The notes below the pieces were generated by a model, which ran no database searches, was not told where the DNA came from, and saw only the letters and a program-made list of their open reading frames with translations. Below are positions 19,282 through 26,979 of a stretch of 40,713 nt of DNA, one piece after another. Source of the DNA: UBA6120 sp964495145 (GTDB lineage Bacteria; Bacillota_I; Bacilli_A; RFN20; CAG-826); assembly GCA_964495145.1 (NCBI GenBank), contig CAZBUP010000008.1:1-40713 (forward strand). The letters are read 5' to 3'. Within the stretch, counting starts at the first letter, position 1, and every line of letters begins with the position of its first letter. Both the position numbers and the translations under genes were made by a program.

Positions 19282-19310
19282 TTTATAATTAAACCATAAG
19301 CCGTTAAAAT
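19282..19310. promoter_or_regulatory. Overlapping divergent promoters for the DUF308 and aminopeptidase genes
   Basis: On the plus strand TTTATA (19282-19287) and TAAAAT (19305-19310) are 17 bases apart and fit the aminopeptidase gene. On the minus strand the same TTTATA reads TATAAA, a fair -10 for the DUF308 gene, with ATTTTA in the -35 position. The two would compete for polymerase. Confidence 0.5.
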
Positions 19311-19330
19311 ATCGACATAAGGAGTTTACC

Positions 19331-20554
19331 ATGAAAAAGAGCCAATTGAAAAAGTATGCCAAACTTGTGGTCAAAATGGGGGCCAACGTGAGGAAAGGCC
19401 AAGAAGTCGTCATCAACGCGGCCTTGGACCAACCCGAATTCGTCACCATGGTGGCCGAGGAAGCCTATAAAGCTGGCGCCAGCCGCGTCAGCGTCGACTG
19501 GTCGCACCAACCCCTAGAACGGGTCGGGGCCACCTACATGAGCCTCGAGACGATGGCGACCATGCCCGAATGGCGCGTGGCCAAACTCAAATACGCAGCC
19601 GAGAAACTTCCGGCGATGATCCACATCATGTCGCAGGACCCCGACGGCCTCAAGGGCGTCGATCAAGCCAAAATGGCGCAAGCCCAAATGAAAATTTACC
19701 CGATCATCAAACCGATTCGGGATCAAATGGAAAATAAATACCAATGGACCATCGTCGCCGTTCCCGGCGAAGGCTGGGCCCGCAAAGTCTTTCCGGACCT
19801 AAATAAAAAACAGGCCATCAACGCCCTCTGGGAAGCGATTTTCACCGCGGCCCGGGTGACCGACAATCCGGTCAAATCTTGGAAAGAACACAATGCCGAA
19901 ATCGAAGGCCGGTGCCATTATCTAAACAACTTGAAACTCGATTATTTGCATTATACCTCGCCTCAAGGCACCGATTTCAAAGTCTGGTTGATTCCTGAAG
20001 CCCAATGGCTCGGCGGCGGCGAAAAGACCATGAAAGGCGTGTTTTTCAATCCGAACATGCCGACCGAGGAAACCTTTACCTCGCCGATGAAAGGCAAGGC
20101 CGAGGGAACCGTGGTCGCCTCGATGCCCTTAAGTTATAAAGGCGAATTGATTGAAGATTTCTCGGTCACCTTCAAGGATGGCCGCGTCAGCCAAGTCAAA
20201 GCCAAACGCAACCAACACTTGCTCGAGCAAATGGTGAATATGGACGAAGGCGCCCGCATGCTGGGCGAAGTGGCCTTGGTCCCCTTCGAATCGCCGATTC
20301 GCCAGAGCGGGGTTTTGTTCTATAACACCTTGTTCGACGAAAACGCCGCCTGCCACTTGGCCCTCGGCCGCGGCTTCACCAACGCCATCGTCGACTATGA
20401 TAAATACGGGAAAGAGGATTTCGCCCGCTTTGGCATCAACGAATCGATGATTCACGTCGACTTCATGATCGGCAGCCGCGAATTGAATATCGACGGGTAT
20501 ACCCACGACGGTCGCCGTGTCGCCATTTTCAAACACGGCAGTTGGGCATTTTAA
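19331..20554 (+). CDS. M29-family aminopeptidase
   Basis: The 407-residue protein matches thermophilic-type M29 aminopeptidases (AmpS/PepS group). C-terminal metal ligands appear in the family context: NMPTEETFTSP (glutamate), MDEGARMLGEVALVPFESPI (glutamate), TLFDENAACHLALGRG (histidine) and MIHVDFMIGS (His and Asp). It should be a cytoplasmic dimeric metallo-aminopeptidase that trims N-terminal residues from peptides. A strong AAGGAG site precedes the ATG, and there is no signal peptide. The next gene, a secreted metalloprotease, begins 11 bases after the stop, so the pair may digest extracellular protein in two stages. Confidence 0.92.
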   Translation: MKKSQLKKYAKLVVKMGANVRKGQEVVINAALDQPEFVTMVAEEAYKAGASRVSVDWSHQPLERVGATYMSLETMATMPEWRVAKLKYAAEKLPAMIHIMSQDPDGLKGVDQAKMAQAQMKIYPIIKPIRDQMENKYQWTIVAVPGEGWARKVFPDLNKKQAINALWEAIFTAARVTDNPVKSWKEHNAEIEGRCHYLNNLKLDYLHYTSPQGTDFKVWLIPEAQWLGGGEKTMKGVFFNPNMPTEETFTSPMKGKAEGTVVASMPLSYKGELIEDFSVTFKDGRVSQVKAKRNQHLLEQMVNMDEGARMLGEVALVPFESPIRQSGVLFYNTLFDENAACHLALGRGFTNAIVDYDKYGKEDFARFGINESMIHVDFMIGSRELNIDGYTHDGRRVAIFKHGSWAF

Positions 20555-20564
20555 GGTAATACCC

Positions 20565-22112
20565 ATGCCACGCAAATTTGCGCGAACGATTCCATTATTA
20601 GCCTTGCTGTCACTAGGCCTGAGCGCTTGCGACCTCACCTTTTCTTTGCCGTTTGGCTCCTCCGGCCAACCAAGCAACACCTCGGTTTCGATTGAACCGG
20701 GGGCCGGTTACTATCAGCCAGCCGATTATGCCATCGACCAAACCGATTACAATAACGGAGCCGGGCTTTTCTCTTTGCCGGCTTCGGGCAATCAAAAACT
20801 TTTGGTCATTCCGGTGACTTTCTCGGATTATCCATGCACCACCAACTATTGCGCGACCCGTCGGGCCGATTTGGAAGACGTATTCTTCGGCGAATCGACG
20901 GATACCGGTTGGGAATCGGTCGCCAGCTACTATGAGAAGTCCAGCTACGGCCAATTGCATCTGGACGGGATCGTGACCCCGGTCTATGAATCCTCGATGT
21001 CGTCCTCGACCTTCGCCAGCAACTATCGCAGCTCCGGCGACTATGCCGATTACTACGATCCGACTTGGCTCATCGTCGAACAAGCCGTGGACTGGTACAA
21101 ATCCTACAGCGGTTCCGAATTGACCGAATACGATCTCGACAACGATGGTTTCATCGACGCCGTTTGGATCATCTACAACAACCCGAACAGCCAAAACGCC
21201 AGCTATTCAAGCGATGGGGAAGCCGTCTTCTGGGCGTATACGTATTGGGATTATGACAATTGGAATTACGGAAGCGTGTCGAGCCCGGTCCCGATGACCT
21301 ATGCCTGGGCCAGTTATGACTTCATGTATGAAGGCTACGGCAGTTCCGAAGTCGACGGCCATACGTATATCCACGAAACCGGGCACGTTTTGGGGCTCGA
21401 CGACTATTATTCGTACACCGAAGGCGATTGGGGCGCGGCCGGCGGCCTCGACATGATGGATTATAACGTCCTCGACCATAACGCCTATAGCAAATTCTTC
21501 CTCGGTTGGTCCGATCCCTTCGTGGTCGACGGGACCCAGACGGCCACCACCATCAGCTTGAGCCCATTTGAGTCTTCGGGACAATTCATCCTGATTAACG
21601 ACGAGTGGAACGGATCGGCCTTTGACGAGTATCTGGTCATCGAATTCTATACGCCGACCGGCCTCAATTATCAAGATTCGCAGGTAGGCGGCTATCTTGG
21701 AAACAATGTCCGCGGCTTTACGGTTCCCGGCATCAAAATCTACCACGTCGATTCGCGATTGGGTCTATTTTCATCCACCAGCGGGGCTTTCCTTTCCTAC
21801 ACCGACAGTGCCGTCGGGAGCGCGTCGTCTTATCCTTTTATCGCCCACAGCAATTCCTCCGAATACAGCGCCAATGAGGATTATAAGCTTCTGCACTTGC
21901 TGGAAGCCGACGGCGTCAACACGTTCCTGGATGGGGACATCGCCGACAACGCCACCTTATTCCGAGCTGGCGACGAATTTAGCCCAACCGACTTTGAGGA
22001 TTTCTTTGTTCGAAGCGGGGGACGATTCAACGACGGCTCCTCGATCGGTTATGAAATAACCGTGGATACGATCGGCGCCAGTTCGGCCACCGTCACCATC
22101 ACGAAATTGTAA
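20565..22112 (+). CDS. M6-like metalloprotease, predicted surface lipoprotein
   Basis: I start at ATG 20565 rather than the upstream in-frame start at 20517, because the chosen start gives a clean lipoprotein signal: basic residues, a hydrophobic stretch, and a lipobox ending LSAC near residue 21. The mature protein has the zinc motif HETGHVLGLDD at residues 270-280, the extended HExxHxxGxxD form of M6-type (immune inhibitor A-like) peptidases, and DLDNDGFIDAVWIIYN, also characteristic of that family. Tyr, Ser and Asp are abundant, as in secreted proteins. Total length is 515 residues. Substrate is unknown. It is probably cotranscribed with the M29 aminopeptidase. Confidence 0.88.
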   Translation: MPRKFARTIPLLALLSLGLSACDLTFSLPFGSSGQPSNTSVSIEPGAGYYQPADYAIDQTDYNNGAGLFSLPASGNQKLLVIPVTFSDYPCTTNYCATRRADLEDVFFGESTDTGWESVASYYEKSSYGQLHLDGIVTPVYESSMSSSTFASNYRSSGDYADYYDPTWLIVEQAVDWYKSYSGSELTEYDLDNDGFIDAVWIIYNNPNSQNASYSSDGEAVFWAYTYWDYDNWNYGSVSSPVPMTYAWASYDFMYEGYGSSEVDGHTYIHETGHVLGLDDYYSYTEGDWGAAGGLDMMDYNVLDHNAYSKFFLGWSDPFVVDGTQTATTISLSPFESSGQFILINDEWNGSAFDEYLVIEFYTPTGLNYQDSQVGGYLGNNVRGFTVPGIKIYHVDSRLGLFSSTSGAFLSYTDSAVGSASSYPFIAHSNSSEYSANEDYKLLHLLEADGVNTFLDGDIADNATLFRAGDEFSPTDFEDFFVRSGGRFNDGSSIGYEITVDTIGASSATVTITKL

Positions 22113-22120
22113 GCTAAACA

Positions 22121-22158
22121 AAAGAAGACCCTTTGGCATAACGAGGGCCTTCTTTTTT
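22121..22158. terminator. Bidirectional terminator between the metalloprotease gene and glnA
   Basis: GAAGACCCT (22124-22132) pairs with AGGGCCTTC (22144-22152) with one mismatch. T-runs follow on both strands (22153-22158 on plus; TTTTGTTT on minus), so it can end both converging transcripts. Confidence 0.85.
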
Positions 22159-22180
22159 ATTTATGAATCAGTTTGACGGG

Positions 22181-23530
22181 TTATTCGCTTAAATACTTTT
22201 TCAATTCCCAATCGGAAACCAGTTTACGGTATTCGTCCCATTCGAGTTCTTTGGCGTACACGTATTTGGTGAAGGTGTGGTCGCCGAGGGTCTCCATCAT
22301 CAATGGATCGGCCTTCAATTCCTTGATGGCGTCTTTGAGGTTTTCGGGGAGGTTTGGGATCCCTTGGGCTTCGCGTTGCTCGCGCGTCAGGGCGAAGATG
22401 TTGTCATAAACCGGCGGGATTGTTTCATCGGAAGGACTTTGAATCCCGTCGAGGCCGGCCATGAGGATGGCCGCCAAGGCGAGATAGGGATTGGCCATCG
22501 GGTCGACGTTACGGATTTCGGTGCGGGTATTCATGCCACGGATGGCCGGGATTCGGATCATGGCGCTGCGGTTGGCATCGCTCCAGCAGGCATAGCAAGG
22601 GGCTTCGTAACCGGGAATCAAGCGCTTGTAGGAATTGACGGTCGGGTTGGTCAAGGCAGCCAGACCCCGAGCGTGCTTGATAATGCCGGTCATCCATTTG
22701 CGGGCCACCAGTGACAATTTCATTGGATCATTTTCATCGTAGAAGATGTTGTTTCCTTCGGCATCGGATAGCGAGCAATTGGTGTGCATGCCGCTGCCGG
22801 CGATGGTCGATATCGGTTTGGCCATGAAGGTGGCGAACAAGTTGTGGCGGCGAGCCGTGACTTTGACCAGCTGCTTGAACGTTTGGACGTTGTCGCAGGC
22901 GGCTAAAACGTTGGTGAATAGGAAATTGATCTCGTGTTGGCCGTTAGCCACTTCGTGATGGCTGCATTGCACCACGAAACCGAGGCGCTCCATTTCCAGG
23001 GTGATGTCCCGGCGGGCGTATTCGGCTCCGTCGAGCGGCGCCATGTCGAAGTAGCCGCCAACATCGTTCGGGAGCGTCGTGCTGGGATTGCCCCGTTCGT
23101 CGAGTTTGAAGAGGAAAAACTCCGGTTCGAATCCGATGTTCAAATTGGCGTAACCCATGTCGTTCATTCGTTTGACGGCCCGCTTCAAGATGTAGCGGGG
23201 ATCGCCTTGAAACGGTTTACCATAGGGTGTGTAGACATCGCAAATCAATCGGGCGACTTTCCCGTAATTGATGTTTTCAAAGGTTAGGATCAGCCACGTG
23301 TCCAAGTCGGGCCTGAGGTACATGTCGGCTTCTTTTATTCGGACGAAACCTTCGATCGAAGAACCGTCGAACATGATCTTGCCGTTGATGGCGTCCTCGA
23401 GGCGAGACGAGGGTATTTCCACCGCTTTGATGGTTCCCAGCATGTCGGTAAACTGCAAGCGGACGAAACGCACGCCTTCGTCTTGAGCTAATTGGAGAAT
23501 GTCTTTCTTCGTATAATGATAACCGTTCAT
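22181..23530 (-). CDS. glnA: Glutamine synthetase, type I
   Basis: The frame is open to 23581, but the ATG at 23530 has a GAGGT site six bases upstream and starts MNGYHYTKKDILQLAQDEG, matching Bacillota GlnA; this gives 449 residues. Signature regions include MFDGSSIEGF (the substrate-loop Asp), FEPEFFLF, HHEVANGQHEINF, KPISTIAGSGMHTNCSLSD and NRSAMIRIPAIRG. It makes glutamine from glutamate, ammonia and ATP as a dodecamer. The C-terminus ends ELEWDEYRKLVSDWELKKYL without the adenylylation-site tyrosine motif, which fits the GSI-alpha group regulated by feedback and GlnR-type repressors. No glnR gene lies next to it. Confidence 0.97.
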   Translation of the reverse strand: MNGYHYTKKDILQLAQDEGVRFVRLQFTDMLGTIKAVEIPSSRLEDAINGKIMFDGSSIEGFVRIKEADMYLRPDLDTWLILTFENINYGKVARLICDVYTPYGKPFQGDPRYILKRAVKRMNDMGYANLNIGFEPEFFLFKLDERGNPSTTLPNDVGGYFDMAPLDGAEYARRDITLEMERLGFVVQCSHHEVANGQHEINFLFTNVLAACDNVQTFKQLVKVTARRHNLFATFMAKPISTIAGSGMHTNCSLSDAEGNNIFYDENDPMKLSLVARKWMTGIIKHARGLAALTNPTVNSYKRLIPGYEAPCYACWSDANRSAMIRIPAIRGMNTRTEIRNVDPMANPYLALAAILMAGLDGIQSPSDETIPPVYDNIFALTREQREAQGIPNLPENLKDAIKELKADPLMMETLGDHTFTKYVYAKELEWDEYRKLVSDWELKKYLSE

Positions 23531-23552
23531 GAATAACCTCGCATGATGATTA

Positions 23553-23581
23553 AAATTACTCCAAAACGGGAATTCAATCAA
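23553..23581 (-). promoter_or_regulatory. Putative glnA promoter
   Basis: On the minus strand TTGATT (23581-23576) and TAATTT (23558-23553) are separated by 17 bases. The implied leader of about 15-20 bases contains the GAGGT site. I did not find a clear TGTNAN7TNACA GlnR/TnrA box. Confidence 0.45.
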
Positions 23582-23600
23582 TATGGTTTTCCTATATATG

Positions 23601-23622
23601 AATAAAAACGCGTCCTAGACGC
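23601..23622 (-). terminator. Terminator of the sigma/anti-sigma operon
   Basis: On the minus strand GCGTC-TAG-GACGC is followed by GTTTTTATT. The stem is only five base pairs with a three-base loop, but its place, just after the histidine-rich protein gene and before the glnA promoter, supports a terminator. Confidence 0.6.
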
Positions 23623-23664
23623 ATTTAAAATTTTTACAAAATGGAAAAACCATCGTAATGAAAT

Positions 23665-24585
23665 TTATTTTCCGTGATGGTGGTTGCCGCTATGATAAGG
23701 TGGCTCGTCATTTTCGGAGGAGGATCCCGATCCATCTCCGTGATGATTAGGGTTGCCGCGGTGGTCGTCGATCCACTCGTCAAGGTCCTCCCCCCAGTTC
23801 GACCCGCGTTGCCCATCGTCGTCGGCGTGCTGATGGCCGCGCGCTTCAAATTGCTGGCGATAGGTTTCAATCTCGCCGGCAAAATCTTCATAGCCGGAAA
23901 AATCGGGAGTGCCCAGTTCGGCGTCATCGTAGGCGATGCCGTAGATCAATTGCTGGCGGAAATACGTTTCGATGGCCGTTTCTAGTTCGCCTTTGATTTT
24001 CATTTGATAAGCGGCGTCGGCGCAGGTGACGCTGTAGGCCACGACGTTGCCCTTATTGTAAGATTCGAGATATCCGGCTTGGCGCGCCAACCGCGTCAAG
24101 GACACCGCCAAATCGACCGGGTCTTTTTTGATGGAATTTTCGATCCCGAGACCGCCGGCGATGATCTTCGAAGCTTCGTTTTCGGCGTATAAAGCGTTGT
24201 TCTGGCGGTCATCGAGGGTCATCGTTTTGCCCCGTTGGCTGACTTTATAAGCGAAGATGGGCGTCGCCTCCGTCGTCGGGAGATACAATATCTCGACGGC
24301 CGGATCGGACGGTTCCTCCTCAATCAAGGAGGCCGCCACGTATTTCAAGCGAACATAGGCTTCCGCTTCGCTGACGATGGGCCCGGGCAAAACGCTTGGC
24401 AAAACCAAAGCCAAGACCAGCGCCCCCATGGCCCCGGCGGTGACAAGACCCCATTTCCAGGGAGCCAAAGGTTGTTTCGGTTTCGGTTTTTCGAGATCAA
24501 GCCGGCTATAGACGCTCGCCAAAACGTCGGGGACGAGCCGGTCGGCCTCGCGTTTCATTTTCCGTTTGATTTGGCGTTCGTTCAT
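23665..24585 (-). CDS. Putative membrane anti-sigma factor with a His-rich C-terminal tail
   Basis: I do not recognise a named family with certainty. The 306-residue protein has a short charged N-terminus (MNERQIKRKMKREADRLVPD), one transmembrane segment at about residues 44-67, and an outer domain of about 180 residues. The last 58 residues are acidic and contain nine histidines, with clusters HQH, HH and HHH. Its start overlaps the ECF sigma gene stop (ATGA), and a single-pass protein with a small cytoplasmic head next to an ECF sigma factor is typical of anti-sigma factors. No canonical zinc anti-sigma motif (HxxxCxxC) is present. The tail could bind metal ions; this is inference. Confidence 0.55.
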   Translation of the reverse strand: MNERQIKRKMKREADRLVPDVLASVYSRLDLEKPKPKQPLAPWKWGLVTAGAMGALVLALVLPSVLPGPIVSEAEAYVRLKYVAASLIEEEPSDPAVEILYLPTTEATPIFAYKVSQRGKTMTLDDRQNNALYAENEASKIIAGGLGIENSIKKDPVDLAVSLTRLARQAGYLESYNKGNVVAYSVTCADAAYQMKIKGELETAIETYFRQQLIYGIAYDDAELGTPDFSGYEDFAGEIETYRQQFEARGHQHADDDGQRGSNWGEDLDEWIDDHRGNPNHHGDGSGSSSENDEPPYHSGNHHHGK

Positions 24586-25115
24586 GGGCGTTTTTCCTTA
24601 AGGAGGTATTCTTTCATTTTTTTGATGGCGATTTGGTATTTCCAAGTCACAGTCCCAATCGGCATGTCGAGCAAGACGGCGATTTCGCGATGTTTGTACT
24701 CGCCGATGACGTACAGGAACAAGATTTGCTGTTCGTCTTCCTCGAGGATTTTTTTGGCGACGGCGATGGTCGGGGAATCGAATTCGTACAGATCGTGGCT
24801 AGATCCGGCCGTTTGCCGCTGGTCGTCATAATCGACCGCTTCTTCCCGGTTACGTTTGTTGAGGAGGGTCATCGCCATGTTCTTGGCGATGGTGAAGAGC
24901 CAATTGAGGCCATTGGTCCCGGGTCGGTAGGAAGCGATGGCTTGGTAGGCTTTGACGTAGGTTTCCTGCATGACGTCTTCGGCCAACTGCACATCGTTGA
25001 TGAGCGGGAGCACGAAGGCGAACACGGCCCGGCGCGTCAACTCATAAAGAACCGCCAATCCTTCTGGATGTCCGGACTGCAGTTGGATGAGGGCGCTGTC
25101 GACTTTTTGCTTCAT
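24582..25115 (-). CDS. ECF-type RNA polymerase sigma factor
   Basis: The 177-residue protein has region 2 (LAEDVMQETYVKAYQAIASYRPGT, with GLNWLFTIAKNMAMTLL) and region 4 (QILFLYVIGEYKHREIAVLL, then MPIGTVTWKYQIAIKKMKEYL), the two-domain ECF layout. The region 4 sequence at the helix-turn-helix is MPIGTVTWKYQIA, with Trp where Lys/Ser is common. It should direct polymerase to a small regulon, held in check by the membrane protein encoded next. I found no clear GGAACC-type ECF -35 facing this gene, so autoregulation is not evident. There is almost no leader between the likely start point and the ATG. Confidence 0.92.
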   Translation of the reverse strand: MKQKVDSALIQLQSGHPEGLAVLYELTRRAVFAFVLPLINDVQLAEDVMQETYVKAYQAIASYRPGTNGLNWLFTIAKNMAMTLLNKRNREEAVDYDDQRQTAGSSHDLYEFDSPTIAVAKKILEEDEQQILFLYVIGEYKHREIAVLLDMPIGTVTWKYQIAIKKMKEYLLKEKRP

Positions 25116-25125
25116 AGTTATTCAT

Positions 25126-25134
25126 ATGATAGCA
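25126..25134 (-). promoter_or_regulatory. Putative sigma-gene promoter, extended -10
   Basis: On the minus strand TGCTATCAT (25134-25126) is an extended -10 resembling the housekeeping type. The predicted start near 25119 is only about four bases from the ATG, and no Shine-Dalgarno sequence is visible. Confidence 0.4.
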
Positions 25135-25202
25135 CCCCGTCCGGACCTCATCGCAAAAAAGCGATTCAATCTATAAACTAGGAACCGCGGTCGATTTATT
25201 GG

Positions 25203-25508
25203 TCAATCGGCAATCGAAAGCAAATCTTTGAAGGCAATCGTCCCGGATTGATGCTCGATGAGACGCCGCAACGGGTCGATCTTGGTGACGATAATCGTTT
25301 CTTCGCGGATGAAACCATCCGCGTAATAAGTGACGACAAGCGGGCTTCCGTCGTCATTCAAAAGGCGCTTTTCGATCAGTTCGGCTTGATCCCCGCTTAT
25401 ATGTGGGCGCGCGATTTTGGTCTTTTCATAGCGCATTTGGGCCAAGGTGCCTTTCTGTTCGATCAAAGAGGCATAGGCCGTCCATTTTTTCATGCCGCGC
25501 TCGCTCAT
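25203..25508 (-). CDS. YolD-like protein
   Basis: The 101-residue protein resembles the YolD family: KKWTAYASLIEQKGTLAQM near the N-terminus (family pattern W..F.S....M), then a compact beta-rich region with YYADGFIREETIIVTKIDPLRR, typical of the Bacillota YolD domain. Its function is not established; such genes commonly sit next to UvrX/UmuC-type Y-family polymerases and may modulate them, as UmuD does for UmuC. The start overlaps the stop of the polymerase gene (ATGA), so the two are coupled. Confidence 0.8.
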   Translation of the reverse strand: MSERGMKKWTAYASLIEQKGTLAQMRYEKTKIARPHISGDQAELIEKRLLNDDGSPLVVTYYADGFIREETIIVTKIDPLRRLIEHQSGTIAFKDLLSIAD

Positions 25509-26797
25509 CGACGATGGCCTCCGATCAGGCGATGGCGTTCAATCGTGGTGCTTGACGACAATAAGGCCGTAGCCCGCAAGATGGCGTTCTTGCCATAACG
25601 GGCCTTGATTTCATCAAGCGTATGCTGCAGGCGTCGGCGCCGATCTTGTTCCGTGGGATCGATGAAGANNNNNNNNNNGAAGGGACGTTCTCCCCCGAGG
25701 GCGGCCTCAACGCCTTCGGCGCCACGCTCGTGGGCCAGCGGCTGCAATTTGGAAAGTGACAGGCCGACCCGGCGGACGCATTGGCGCGCGTCGATATGGC
25801 GGCGGTACAAGGTCAAAAACGATTCCTTGAGGATTTCGTTGTCGTCGGTGGCCCGGATCAGCGCCATCTGGTGGCCAAATCCGCCTTGGAGCGAATAGCC
25901 GATATAAAGCGAGACGAGCCCGGTCAGGCGCCCTTCGAGCCGCAGCCGCATGCACAGGTCGTCGACCATTTCTTCGATGACGACCGGGATGTCGTCGGAT
26001 CGATAGTCGCGATAAAGAATCTGCCCCATGCTGAGGCTGGGATTCTCGGGATGGTATTTCTCCCGAATCAGCGAATCGTCGATGCCGTTGGCGTGTTGCC
26101 ACAATTGCTCGCCCATGACGCCGAAATAGGCGCTGAGCGTTTCTTTGGAAAAAGAAGCCAAGTCGCCGATGGCATTGATGCCCATGGCGTTGAGACGGGA
26201 TTCGAGCCGGGTAGATATGCCCCACATCTTGGAAACGGGGGATAAAGGCCATAATTTGGATTTGATGTCATCATGATCCCATTGGGCGATGCCGTCACGG
26301 CATTTTTTCGCCTCGATGTCGAGGGCCGATTTGGCGATGAAATTGTTGGGACCGATCCCGGCGGTGGCGTATAAACCGAGTTTTTGATGGATTTTTTTCA
26401 TGATGCGCTCGACCAGCTGCCGTGGCGTGGCTTGGTAAAGCTGCAAATAGGGACCGAGATTCAGAAAAGCCTCATCGATGCTGTAGACATGGAGGTCGTC
26501 TTCGCCGACGAAATCGAGCATGATCGAGATGACCTCGGCCGATTTTTTAAGATACAGGTTCATGCGCGGGGTTGCGAATATATAATCATCGCGCGGCGGC
26601 AATTCATAGACGCGGCAGCGCGAGGGCATGCCTTGGGCTTTTAAAAAGGGCGAGACCGACAAGACGATGGTGCCTTTGCCCCGCGATTTGTCGGCCACGA
26701 TCAGTGGTGTAATGAAAGGATCGAGGCCGCGTTCCACGCATTCGACCACGGAGTAAAACGCCTTCAAATCGATCACGGCAACCATTCGATCGGCCAT
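25505..26797 (-). CDS. Y-family DNA polymerase, UvrX/UmuC type (contains sequence gap)
   Basis: The 430-residue protein matches UvrX/YqjW-like Y-family polymerases: VIDLKAFYSVVECVERG with the first catalytic Asp, PLIVADKSRGKGTIVLS, VYSIDEAFLNLG with the catalytic SIDEA, TAGIGPNNFIAK, and MWGISTRLESRLNAMG in the helix-hairpin-helix. It should perform error-prone translesion synthesis. The C-terminus AILRATALLSSSTTIERHRLIGGH is typical. Ten unresolved bases at 25669-25678 cover residues about 374-377 and keep the frame open; the flanks read PF, gap, FIDP, where relatives carry a beta-clamp-binding motif. YolD follows. No LexA box was found. Confidence 0.9.
   Translation of the reverse strand: MADRMVAVIDLKAFYSVVECVERGLDPFITPLIVADKSRGKGTIVLSVSPFLKAQGMPSRCRVYELPPRDDYIFATPRMNLYLKKSAEVISIMLDFVGEDDLHVYSIDEAFLNLGPYLQLYQATPRQLVERIMKKIHQKLGLYATAGIGPNNFIAKSALDIEAKKCRDGIAQWDHDDIKSKLWPLSPVSKMWGISTRLESRLNAMGINAIGDLASFSKETLSAYFGVMGEQLWQHANGIDDSLIREKYHPENPSLSMGQILYRDYRSDDIPVVIEEMVDDLCMRLRLEGRLTGLVSLYIGYSLQGGFGHQMALIRATDDNEILKESFLTLYRRHIDARQCVRRVGLSLSKLQPLAHERGAEGVEAALGGERPFXXXXFIDPTEQDRRRRLQHTLDEIKARYGKNAILRATALLSSSTTIERHRLIGGHRR
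25669..25678. other. Assembly gap (10 Ns)
   Basis: Ten undetermined bases inside the Y-family polymerase gene. The reading frame continues unchanged on both sides, so the estimated size may be exact or only a placeholder. Confidence 0.99.
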
Positions 26798-26830
26798 ACG
26801 CTCACTTCCTCAGTCACTTCCAGCGGTCCT

Positions 26831-26859
26831 ATTATAAGAGAATTAAAATTTTATTTTAA
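26831..26859 (-). promoter_or_regulatory. Promoter of the Y-polymerase/yolD operon
   Basis: On the minus strand TTAAAA (26859-26854) and a perfect TATAAT (26836-26831) are 17 bases apart, within an AT-rich stretch. The leader contains GAGGAAG ahead of ATG 26797. No GAAC-N4-GTTC LexA site overlaps it. Confidence 0.65.
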
Positions 26860-26918
26860 GACTTGATTTTGTCATGCGGATAGCCATGACACGATGCCTA
26901 CATCGAAAGCGGGTTTCA

Positions 26919-26927
26919 TGATAAAAT
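26919..26927 (+). promoter_or_regulatory. rmuC promoter, extended -10
   Basis: TGATAAAAT at 26919-26927 is an extended -10; the -35 is weak. The start near 26934 gives a leader of about 45 bases carrying AAGGAG. Confidence 0.55.
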
Positions 26928-26979
26928 CTAAGGGTATCGTTTCGAGGTATTTCCTCCGATAAGGAAAAGGAGCACGGCT

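Noticed and set aside
25149..25167. Small inverted repeat (ATCGC, A-run, GCGAT) between the sigma gene and yolD
   Set aside because: The loop rather than the tail is the A/T-run, so it does not look like a terminator, and the stem is only five base pairs.
25181..25186. GGAACC, an ECF-type -35 element near the sigma gene
   Set aside because: It faces the plus strand, away from the sigma gene, and no matching -10 lies at the right distance.
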